Below are positions 1 through 5,942 of a stretch of 42,389 bases of DNA, in pieces. A model generated the notes under the pieces. The model was not told the origin of the DNA. It searched no databases and saw only the letters and a program-made list of their open reading frames with translations. The stretch comes from Oscillospiraceae bacterium (lineage in GTDB: Bacteria > Bacillota > Clostridia > Oscillospirales > Ruminococcaceae). The stretch's first letter is position 1. Every line of letters begins with the position of its first letter. The translations under genes and the position numbers were made by a program. The stretch is from positions 1 to 42,389 of the forward strand of contig JAUNJC010000005.1 in assembly GCA_030523195.1 (NCBI GenBank), in the 5' to 3' direction.

Positions 1-49
1 CCATTGCAACAGAAAGAACCGCTGCAAGCATCCATTTTTTCTTTTTCAT
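1..49 (-). CDS. Start of a secreted protein (5' fragment, runs off left edge)
   Basis: Only the first 16 codons are in the window. They read MKKKKWMLAAVLSVAM, a lysine-rich n-region followed by a hydrophobic core, typical of a signal peptide. An AAGGAGGG ribosome binding site lies 7 bases before the ATG. The start is 23 bp downstream of the protease stop codon on the same strand, so it is probably the third gene of the dockerin-protease operon. The function cannot be told from this fragment. Confidence 0.7.
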   Translation of the reverse strand, partial: MKKKKWMLAAVLSVAM

Positions 50-72
50 AAAAGTCCCTCCTTTTTAAATCA

Positions 73-978
73 CTAACGCTCATAACTAACATTGGAATTA
101 CTTTTATAAAAATGCAGCAATTCCGTTGTAATTCGAGTCCCATAATTATATCCAGAATGTATATTATTATCGTCTCCATTTGTATGTATGCCTATTAAAG
201 TATAGTATGTTTCGTCATTCATTTCTGTTTGCATATATATAGGCCCTCCACTGTCTCCACCAGATGTATCAACATCATAAAAAATTGTTCTAGTTTCCAA
301 GAAAAATAGGTGTCCAGTCCCCGTATATTCTATGTTGTTGGTTAAATTTACATATGTATCGCCTACTCTTTTTGGAAAACCCGACACAAAAATTGGGGTT
401 GTACTTGTATTCATACTATTTAATACAGTCCCTAAATTAAAACAAGCATACTTGGAAACATCTTTCCGCACACTTATCAATGCATAATCATAATCAGTAT
501 TGGAACTACTTGTTATATAATTTTTAGGAATATGGACTTCAACTGGATAGGCATTCATTTTAACATTACCATTCGCGTCGAATAATCGAATTGATTCCAC
601 CATACTGATTGAATTTGTACTACAATTGTACACACAATGTGCTGCTGTCCCAATTGTATGTTCATCCACAACGAAACCACTTCCAAGATAACCGGTTTGC
701 GACATCAGCTTTACGACACCACTTACACTAAAATCAACCGTTCTTGTATCTATTCCAATTACACTTCTGGAATTATCTACATAGGGAACCGCATCTAATG
801 TATATTGCCTGAGAAACTCTCCCGTCAATCCATCATAAACATAATATGTTTGTGAAGTATTTACAGAACTAGTTGCAAACACTTCTTTTTGTGTCAAAAG
901 ACTAAACGTCAAAGTAAAAATCAAGAAAGAAACAACAAAAGCAGCTAGTTTTTTTCCTATCTTTGAAACTACTCTCAT
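73..978 (-). CDS. Secreted trypsin-like serine protease (V8/glutamyl endopeptidase-like, S1 fold)
   Basis: A 301-residue exported protease. Residues 1-35 are a signal peptide ending near VFA. The catalytic triad is visible: His114 in TAAHC, Asp164 in DYDYALI and Ser243 in SGGDSGGP. GIHTNG at 263-268 resembles the S1-pocket segment of V8-type glutamyl endopeptidases, so cleavage after Glu is possible but not shown. It carries no dockerin of its own, but the gene starts 15 bp after the stop of a free-standing dockerin gene, with AGGAGG just upstream of the ATG, so the two are almost certainly co-transcribed. The gene is clearly more AT-rich than the housekeeping genes to its right, which hints at acquisition. 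The protease fold is certain; substrate and specificity are inferred. Confidence 0.9.
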   Translation of the reverse strand: MRVVSKIGKKLAAFVVSFLIFTLTFSLLTQKEVFATSSVNTSQTYYVYDGLTGEFLRQYTLDAVPYVDNSRSVIGIDTRTVDFSVSGVVKLMSQTGYLGSGFVVDEHTIGTAAHCVYNCSTNSISMVESIRLFDANGNVKMNAYPVEVHIPKNYITSSSNTDYDYALISVRKDVSKYACFNLGTVLNSMNTSTTPIFVSGFPKRVGDTYVNLTNNIEYTGTGHLFFLETRTIFYDVDTSGGDSGGPIYMQTEMNDETYYTLIGIHTNGDDNNIHSGYNYGTRITTELLHFYKSNSNVSYER

Positions 979-993
979 GTTAATTTCCTCCTA

Positions 994-1296
994 TCACAAT
1001 ACATTTCCAAAATAAGGAAGTTCATGGATACTCATCGTAATATAGGCTGACATGATCTCACTATCAATCGCATCAACAACCCCATTGCAATTCAAATCTG
1101 CTTCTTCACAATTATATAATGCATACATTCCAAATAAATATTTATTTATTGAAATATTATCACGTATATCAATAATTCCATCGCTATTAAGATCACCATA
1201 CACAATTCCATCCGCTGAAACCGGCATCGTTCCTGCCATTGCTACAATAATTGTTACAACAAAAATCGTTGCCATAAGTCTTTTTAATTTCCTCAT
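994..1296 (-). CDS. Free-standing secreted dockerin type I protein
   Basis: About 100 residues: a signal peptide (to about SADG) and then almost nothing but a dockerin. Two F-hand calcium loops are visible, DLNSDGIIDIRD and DLNCNGVVDAID, separated by about 30 residues, as in type I dockerins that bind cohesins of cellulosomal scaffoldins. There is no catalytic or carbohydrate-binding module. The ATG at 1296 is preferred over the one at 1302 because it lies 6 bases after GAGGA, whereas the 1302 ATG abuts it. It is the first gene of an operon with the serine protease at 73-978. A dockerin without cargo is unusual; it may be a split cargo partner of the protease, a competitor for cohesins, or a remnant. 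Confidence 0.85.
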   Translation of the reverse strand: MRKLKRLMATIFVVTIIVAMAGTMPVSADGIVYGDLNSDGIIDIRDNISINKYLFGMYALYNCEEADLNCNGVVDAIDSEIMSAYITMSIHELPYFGNVL

Positions 1297-1396
1297 TTTC
1301 ATTCCTCTCTTTCATTTTTCAAAAAATACGATTTTTACGATCTCTTTTTCTTTCTCATCTTCTTTTTATCAAAATGTTTTTTTGTTTCATGATACT

Positions 1397-1425
1397 ATTA
1401 TATCACCATTTTCTTCCTGTGTCAA
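1397..1425 (-). promoter_or_regulatory. Sigma-A promoter of the dockerin-protease operon
   Basis: On the minus strand TTGACA (1420-1425) is followed after 17 bp by TATAAT (1397-1402), a perfect consensus. The leader to the dockerin ATG is about 95 nt and AT-rich. Confidence 0.85.
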
Positions 1426-1485
1426 TTGTAATAACATCCAATTTTAAACCATTATTTTTTAGAAAAATGCACAACAAATACAAAA

Positions 1486-1507
1486 AGAGCAGTCTTATGA
1501 CTGCTCT
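1486..1507 (-). terminator. Rho-independent terminator after scfB
   Basis: Nine-bp perfect stem (AGAGCAGTC with GACTGCTCT, loop of 4), followed on the minus strand by TTTT. It lies 20 bp past the scfB stop codon. Confidence 0.85.
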
Positions 1508-1526
1508 TCCATCTTCAAAAATGCAA

Positions 1527-2909
1527 TTATTCCTTCGCTGCCCGTTCTGCTTGTTCCATCCGAATGGCTTTCAGCACGATTGCACATTCCAGACGTTTTT
1601 TCTCAATCTCACAAGAAAGCTTGTGTGCCTTGCGAATATCCCCAGCATACTGATAATTATTCGCATTGCATCCGCCACTGCAATAAAACCTTGCCCAGCA
1701 TTCCCGACAGTCTGGCTTGGTGTAGATATGGGCTTTCGCAAAATCAGCTTTCTTTTCCTGATCAAAGGTACCATCTTCCAGATTGCCCATTTTCCACTCT
1801 TCCATGCCTACAAACTGGTGACACGGATAAATATCGCCATCCGGCGTAATCGCAACATACTCATTTCCGCAGCCACAGCCACGCAAACGCTTAATTGCAC
1901 ACGGTCCCTGATCCAAATCCAACATGAAATGGAAAAAGTTAAACTTCTTCCCGGTTTTCTCGTAGTCCAGAATCTTCTGCATCAGCACTTCATATTCCTT
2001 GAAAATAACTGGCAGATCTGCTTCTGTAATGGCATAGGGATCGTTGGCATCCGCCATAACCGGTTCCACGGAAATTTGGTCAAATCCAGCTTCCAGCAAA
2101 CTGAATACATCGTTCGAGAAATCCAGATTGTACTTGGTATACGTGCCACGCACATAATACTCCTTGTCCCCACGCTGATCAACCAGATGCTGGTATTTCG
2201 GCAAAATTTTATCGTAGCTGCCCTTGCCGTCTACCCGTTTCCGCATCCGGTCATTGACTTCTTTTCTGCCATCAATGGAAAGTACCACATTGGACATTTC
2301 TTGATTGATAAAATCTATCTTATCATCATCCAATAGCATACCATTTGTTGTAATGGTAAACCGGAACCGTTTTCCATACTCCTTTTCCTTGCTTCTGGCG
2401 TAAGCAACCACCTGCTTGACCACGTCAAAATTCATCAGCGGCTCGCCGCCAAAGAAATCCAGTTCCAGATTTTTCCGGTTGGCAGAATGTGTCAGCAGAA
2501 AATCAATTGCCTGTTTGCCAGTTTCCAGCGGCATCAGCTTTCTGCCCTTTCCGAAGTCACCAGTAGAGGCAAAGCAATATGCACAGCGTAGATTACAGTC
2601 ATGGGCAATATGCAGACACATTGCCTTAATCGGAGAAGCCACGGAAATATTTGCATACTGTTCGTAGTCATCCTCTGAAAAAAGAATGCCCTCTTGATAA
2701 GCTTCCAGCACTTCATCATAACAAGAGAGAATCTCTGCCTCCTGATAAAAAGCTGACAATTTCTCGATCACTTCTGGTGGACAGACCTCCGCAAACGGCG
2801 GAGCAACATGATCCAGCATATCATAGGTCAAATCATCTACAATATGTACGCCGCCGCTGTTGACATCCAACACGACATTATAGCCGCATAATTTATATTT
2901 GTGTATCAT
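1527..2909 (-). CDS. scfB: SCIFF peptide maturase, radical SAM/SPASM thioether-forming enzyme
   Basis: A 460-residue radical SAM enzyme of the SCIFF maturase family (CteB is the characterised member). It cross-links a cysteine sulfur to a threonine carbon in the SCIFF peptide, giving a ranthipeptide. The N-terminal 90 residues form the peptide-binding (RRE-like) region. The SAM cluster motif is Cys105-X3-Cys109-X2-Cys112. The C-terminal SPASM region holds the other cluster cysteines, visible as GCGCGNEY, DIYPCHQF and CRECWARFYCSGGC. The ATG at 2909 is chosen because the family starts with MIHKYK; the frame is open further upstream but that stretch is unlike the family. The substrate gene scfA lies 125 bp upstream with a strong hairpin between, so the enzyme is probably made in lower amounts than the peptide. 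Confidence 0.95.
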   Translation of the reverse strand: MIHKYKLCGYNVVLDVNSGGVHIVDDLTYDMLDHVAPPFAEVCPPEVIEKLSAFYQEAEILSCYDEVLEAYQEGILFSEDDYEQYANISVASPIKAMCLHIAHDCNLRCAYCFASTGDFGKGRKLMPLETGKQAIDFLLTHSANRKNLELDFFGGEPLMNFDVVKQVVAYARSKEKEYGKRFRFTITTNGMLLDDDKIDFINQEMSNVVLSIDGRKEVNDRMRKRVDGKGSYDKILPKYQHLVDQRGDKEYYVRGTYTKYNLDFSNDVFSLLEAGFDQISVEPVMADANDPYAITEADLPVIFKEYEVLMQKILDYEKTGKKFNFFHFMLDLDQGPCAIKRLRGCGCGNEYVAITPDGDIYPCHQFVGMEEWKMGNLEDGTFDQEKKADFAKAHIYTKPDCRECWARFYCSGGCNANNYQYAGDIRKAHKLSCEIEKKRLECAIVLKAIRMEQAERAAKE

Positions 2910-2978
2910 GATTTCACTCTTTCTGTTTTGCAGTTTCTGTTTTCGCTGCACAGCAGCTGTTTTTTGTCCTGTAAGGCA

Positions 2979-3010
2979 AAATCCGTACACCGAATCCGGT
3001 GTACGGATTT
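2979..3010 (-). terminator. Strong intercistronic hairpin between scfA and scfB
   Basis: A 14-bp perfect stem (2979-2992 with 2997-3010) and a 4-base loop, starting 24 bp past the scfA stop. On the minus strand the 3' arm ends ATTTT, so the U-run is short. It probably acts as a leaky terminator or RNA-stabilising structure, keeping the peptide mRNA abundant relative to scfB. Confidence 0.75.
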
Positions 3011-3034
3011 ATCGAACGCATTAGAATCGTTTGC

Positions 3035-3172
3035 TTACCGTTCACATTTCTGGTTTGCAACGGTGCAAGAAGTCTTGCAGGCAGACTGGCAAGAAGCCTG
3101 ACACTGACCGCAGCCACCCTTAGCAGCAGATTCCTTCAGATTTGCCTTATTAATGGTTTTAATGTGCTTCAT
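3035..3172 (-). CDS. scfA: SCIFF precursor peptide (six cysteines in forty-five residues)
   Basis: A 45-residue peptide gene. It begins MKHIKTINKANLKESAAKGG, the conserved SCIFF leader, and has exactly six cysteines at 21, 24, 28, 32, 36 and 43. Cys32 and Thr37, the residues recalled as thioether-linked in the Clostridium thermocellum SCIFF peptide CteA, are both present. GGGAGG lies 9 bases before the ATG. SCIFF peptides occur nearly throughout Clostridia and their biological role remains poorly defined. Transcription starts from a strong promoter at 3277-3305; scfB follows on the same strand. Identification is very secure from length, cysteine pattern and neighbour. Confidence 0.96.
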   Translation of the reverse strand: MKHIKTINKANLKESAAKGGCGQCQASCQSACKTSCTVANQKCER

Positions 3173-3276
3173 AACAAAAATCCTCCCTATCAAACTACTT
3201 ACAGTTTTCGGCAAGCATAACGCTTTTCAAACTGCATGAAAAAAGCCGGAACAAACGCTCCGAATTAATTTTTATT

Positions 3277-3305
3277 ATTATAGCACATTTTTGGTTTCTT
3301 TTCAA
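3277..3305 (-). promoter_or_regulatory. Sigma-A promoter of scfA-scfB
   Basis: TTGAAA (3300-3305), 17 bp, then TATAAT (3277-3282) on the minus strand, with TG one base before the -10 hexamer. The 5' leader is about 95 nt. Confidence 0.85.
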
Positions 3306-3405
3306 TAGTGTTTTGCAGTTTGCAAAAAAATTTTACATATTGCACAATCGAAATGGGATTCTTTTGTTCACTTTATGGTTTAAAGGTTCTGATTGAGAAA
3401 AAAGA

Positions 3406-3852
3406 TCAGCATCCCGGTTTCCGGCAGCGGCAGTTTACCCCCACCACGCCGCCAATACAGCTGCATAAAATCATAAAGATCAATTTGGCAAAGGTACCAG
3501 CTGATGCAAAACTTTGCAGCAAGAGCAATCCCACCAAAAATACAATAAAATACATGGCAATGCCACAGCACAAACCGACCAATAATCCTTTTCGCCGCCT
3601 TCTTCTGGCAGCTACAAACCCAGCGGTAAAACTGCCGGCACACAACGCGAGACATGCCATTGCCTGTACCAGACTATCTGGTGCATTGATATTGCTAATG
3701 AGCAGAGAAAACAGCAGCAGAAACAGAAAGGTCACTGCCAATCCTGCCAAAACTGCCAATATGGTACACCAAATCGGAGACTGCCAGAGCAATCGTTTGA
3801 CTGGTCGTTTTTTACAAGGTACTTTGCACGAATGGCTGCCGTTCGGACGCAT
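3406..3852 (-). CDS. TIGR04086-family four-helix membrane protein
   Basis: A 148-residue integral membrane protein with a basic cytoplasmic N-terminus (about 25 residues) and four hydrophobic segments at about 27-53, 62-82, 88-112 and 118-140. A basic cluster RRRRRK lies between the second and third. The pattern matches TIGR04086, a Clostridia family of unknown function commonly found near yajC and the SCIFF genes, and both are neighbours here. GGAG precedes the ATG. The function is unknown; envelope or export related is only a guess from neighbours. Confidence 0.8.
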   Translation of the reverse strand: MRPNGSHSCKVPCKKRPVKRLLWQSPIWCTILAVLAGLAVTFLFLLLFSLLISNINAPDSLVQAMACLALCAGSFTAGFVAARRRRRKGLLVGLCCGIAMYFIVFLVGLLLLQSFASAGTFAKLIFMILCSCIGGVVGVNCRCRKPGC

Positions 3853-3940
3853 AGTAATTCTCCTCTCTGTGGATAGCTGTTTTATCTTATGCAGAGATTT
3901 CCAACCTTATGCGAATTGACACTACACGCCGCAGGCAAAC

Positions 3941-4185
3941 TGCGGTCAAGCTGGCTCAGCTTGGCGGAGGGGTGCAGGGGAACAAGCTGTTCCCCTGCAA
4001 AACGTTGCAAGTAGAAAATCGCTAATAGGACAATGCTGTCCGCCCTTATAAAAACAAAACAATATGAAACAGAAAAAATTTAAAGAAGTCGGAATGCAAA
4101 TTTGAGTACGAAACAGGGCGGACAGCAGAAACAAAGGCAGACAGCGGAGCGAATCTGCCGGATAATTTAGACAAGGTTTTCCTAA
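3941..4185 (+). repeat. Dispersed repeat family B, long copy (interrupted by about 170 bp)
   Basis: Its ends, 3941-3977 and 4149-4185, match the complement of 37790-37861 with scattered differences; in the other copy the two ends are fused directly. The left end has TGCGGTCAAGCTGGCT in both copies and the right end GCGAATCTGCCGGA. The extra internal block holds a 12-bp perfect stem (TGCAGGGGAACA, loop AGC) and an 11-bp inverted repeat spaced 70 bp. It encodes no protein. The element type is unknown. Confidence 0.7.
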
Positions 4186-4240
4186 AAATTTATCTGTCCA
4201 TTCGTTTCAATAGAGTGCATTCTCATCACATGCATGCTGT

Positions 4241-4261
4241 AATAAAACAATTTGTTTTATT
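4241..4261. promoter_or_regulatory. Palindrome upstream of the XRE promoter
   Basis: AATAAAACAA, one central base, then TTGTTTTATT: a perfect 10-bp inverted repeat. Its centre is about 36 bp upstream of the second palindrome that covers the -10 box. Both share an AATAAAA core, as expected of paired operators of a dimeric regulator. Confidence 0.5.
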
Positions 4262-4262
4262 T

Positions 4263-4298
4263 TAGACACGCAATCAAATTTTATTATATAATAAAATT
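4263..4298 (+). promoter_or_regulatory. Promoter of the XRE gene with overlapping palindromic operator
   Basis: TAGACA (4263-4268), 18 bp, TATAAT (4287-4292) on the plus strand. The -10 box lies inside a perfect 22-bp palindrome, 4277-4298, half-site AATTTTATTAT. A palindrome over the -10 of a regulator gene suggests autorepression; that is inference. Confidence 0.6.
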
Positions 4299-4314
4299 AA
4301 AGAGGTGAAAACAG

Positions 4315-4545
4315 ATGAAATATGAAAGGATTCGTACACTGCGAAAAGAAGCCCACCTAACACAAACACAAATTGCCCAATATCTAAATATGTCCCAAAC
4401 AGGATATTCTAAATATGAAACAGGCGAAAATGAAATCCCAATTTCTATTTTATGTATGATTGCAGATTATTATCATGTAAGCATAGATTACTTGATGAAT
4501 AGAACCGATGAAAAACAACCTTATTCCCGAAAACAAAAACCATAA
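4315..4545 (+). CDS. Small XRE-family HTH transcriptional regulator
   Basis: 76 residues, the only plus-strand gene seen. It is essentially one Cro/CI-type helix-turn-helix domain (about residues 5-62). The recognition region LTQTQIAQYLNMSQTGYSKYE is followed by ETGENEIP and DYYHVSIDYLMNR, the usual end of such domains. AGAGGTG lies 7 bases before the ATG. It has no toxin, antitoxin or integrase neighbour. It is AT-rich compared with the genes around it, so it may have been acquired. It is probably a DNA-binding repressor of its own promoter; its targets are unknown. Confidence 0.9.
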   Translation: MKYERIRTLRKEAHLTQTQIAQYLNMSQTGYSKYETGENEIPISILCMIADYYHVSIDYLMNRTDEKQPYSRKQKP

Positions 4546-4546
4546 C

Positions 4547-4578
4547 GAAAAAGCGACCTGCCTTTGCAAGCCGCTTTT
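4547..4578. terminator. Bidirectional terminator between convergent genes
   Basis: AAAAGCG (4549-4555) pairs with CGCTTTT (4572-4578). Read rightwards it ends the XRE gene and read leftwards the lipoprotein transcript; U-runs occur on both sides. Confidence 0.65.
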
Positions 4579-4603
4579 CCATTTCTACAAAAATCATCCA
4601 CCA

Positions 4604-5341
4604 TCAATTAGATAAACAGGCATGCGTTACGGAAGGATTCATTTCTTCCAGACAAATCCTTGCCGCTGTGCTATCATCCATCAACTGTTCCCCCTGCCAC
4701 CGATTTGCACTGGTATCATAAAAATAAAAATAAATATCAAATCCATTAATATTATAACTCATGCATGGAAAATCTCCGTCTATTAATGCCAGTCCATAAC
4801 TATTTGGCTCTCCCAAAGCAGAAAGCAATTCTGTATAGGACATGCCAGCCCAAGTACTATCAGTGATCATACCAGAATTGACATAAATATTCTTTGGATA
4901 ACTGCCATCTTCTACAAAGTTCATCCCACCATAATACAAATCATACCCCGGAAACAGATCAGCAACCAACGCATAGGCAGCCGTCTCATGCCGTTGTCCC
5001 AATTCTGTATAATTCCAATTAACACCTGCTGCAAAATCTGCTGCACTTACGGACATCAAATCCAATGCATTGTATCCTTCCAGTGGGGAAATCCATTCGG
5101 TCGGGGCTTCTGTCGTAGTGGTCGTAGTAGTTGTACTCGTTGTGGTTGTAGTACTGGTTGTTGTGACGGTCGTTGTCGTAATTGTGCTGGTTATCGTGAT
5201 AGTGGTTGCCGGAACAGTGGTTTCTGTTACCGTTGTTGCGGTTTCTACGGATTTCCCACTGTCCTCTCCCTTGCAGCCCGGCAGCATGGCAATTGCAAGC
5301 AATGACAGCGTGACAGCGAATCCTTTTTTCAAAAAATTCAT
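4604..5341 (-). CDS. Lipoprotein with Thr-rich linker and uncharacterised C-terminal domain
   Basis: About 245 residues. A type II signal peptide ends at the lipobox LPGC, so the protein is anchored outside the membrane by a lipidated cysteine. About 55 residues of almost pure Thr/Val/Ile/Ser follow, a typical Ruminococcus extracellular linker. The C-terminal ~150 residues start near EWISPLEGYNALDL and form an unidentified globular domain with many aromatics. The ATG at 5341 is chosen because GGGAG lies 7 bases upstream; two further ATGs upstream sit on or before that site. The gene follows the yajC terminator, so it may be weakly read through or have an unseen promoter. No function can be assigned. 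Confidence 0.75.
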   Translation of the reverse strand: MNFLKKGFAVTLSLLAIAMLPGCKGEDSGKSVETATTVTETTVPATTITITSTITTTTVTTTSTTTTTSTTTTTTTTEAPTEWISPLEGYNALDLMSVSAADFAAGVNWNYTELGQRHETAAYALVADLFPGYDLYYGGMNFVEDGSYPKNIYVNSGMITDSTWAGMSYTELLSALGEPNSYGLALIDGDFPCMSYNINGFDIYFYFYDTSANRWQGEQLMDDSTAARICLEEMNPSVTHACLSN

Positions 5342-5360
5342 ATACATTCTCCCTTTTATA

Positions 5361-5396
5361 AAAAGGTGGCTCACCATCTCTGATGAGCCGCCTTTT
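5361..5396 (-). terminator. Terminator after yajC
   Basis: A 13-bp stem with one mismatch, AAAAGG-GGCTCA arms, and a TTTTTA run on the minus strand. It lies about 25 bp after the yajC stop. Confidence 0.8.
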
Positions 5397-5419
5397 TCCT
5401 TCATATAACAAAAAAATCC

Positions 5420-5917
5420 TTAGTCTTTCAGAACGCCCTGTTCTTCTGCTGCATCTGCGTCTTTCTTCTTTTTCTTTTCTTCTTTCTTTGCCTTTGCTTC
5501 TTCCGCAGCTGCTGCCTTGGCACGTTCATTGTCTTCCTTTACGGTCACGTTCTCCTGAATCGCCCATGTTTTCAGCCGCATCTTGTGACGATCGCCACCT
5601 GTTTCAATCTGAATGGTATCATCTTCTACACGTGTTACCAGACCAACAATACCGCCGATGGTGACAATCTCGTCCCCAATCCGAACGGCACGCTGCATTG
5701 CCTGCTGCTCTTTTTCCTTTTTTTTCTGCGGACGAATTAGAATGAAATACATAACAGCAAATAACAGCACCATCATAATCAGAGAACCGATCATACCACC
5801 GCTGCCAGAGGATGTTGTAGCGCTGCCGCTCTCCGCAGAAGCCGTTACCATACTAAGTACACCTGTCAGTGCCACTGCACTGGTTAGTAGTCCATATTTT
5901 GCAATCTTTTTTCTCAT
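5420..5917 (-). CDS. yajC: YajC, Sec translocase accessory subunit, with an extra N-terminal signal-like segment
   Basis: 165 residues. The core is the YajC signature, a single transmembrane helix followed by RPQKKKEKEQQAM, then the small beta-rich domain GDEIVTIGGIVGLVTRVEDDTIQIE. It assists SecDF-YidC at the membrane. Unlike the usual ~100-residue protein there is an extra N-terminal hydrophobic stretch ending ASAESGSATTSSGSGG that looks like a cleavable signal peptide, plus a long Lys/Ala/Glu-rich tail. The ATG at 5917 is preferred since AGGA lies 9 bases upstream. It begins 25 bp after nfnB and is probably co-transcribed with nfnAB; a strong terminator follows. Confidence 0.92.
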   Translation of the reverse strand: MRKKIAKYGLLTSAVALTGVLSMVTASAESGSATTSSGSGGMIGSLIMMVLLFAVMYFILIRPQKKKEKEQQAMQRAVRIGDEIVTIGGIVGLVTRVEDDTIQIETGGDRHKMRLKTWAIQENVTVKEDNERAKAAAAEEAKAKKEEKKKKKDADAAEEQGVLKD

Positions 5918-5942
5918 TGCTTTCATTCCTTTCCAGATTGTC

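Larger units (their letters stand above)
3853..4262. other. Gene-free, repeat-rich region
   Basis: Together with the XRE promoter this makes about 460 bp without a credible coding frame. It contains the two halves of a repeat shared with 37790-37861, a 12-bp perfect hairpin (3973-3999), an 11-bp inverted repeat (GCTGTCCGCCC at 4035-4045 with its complement at 4116-4126) and a 10-bp palindrome just before the XRE promoter. No tRNA, riboswitch or ORF with a ribosome binding site was recognised. Confidence 0.7.

Noticed and set aside
3308..3919. Plus-strand frame of 203 codons
   Set aside because: Antisense to the TIGR04086 gene, which has membrane helices and a good ribosome binding site.
4315..4545. 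Toxin-antitoxin or phage immunity role of the XRE gene
   Set aside because: No partner gene, integrase or phage gene is adjacent; only a stand-alone regulator is supported.
5070..5408. Plus-strand frame with a Val-rich stretch resembling a membrane segment
   Set aside because: It is the complement of the Thr-rich linker of the lipoprotein.
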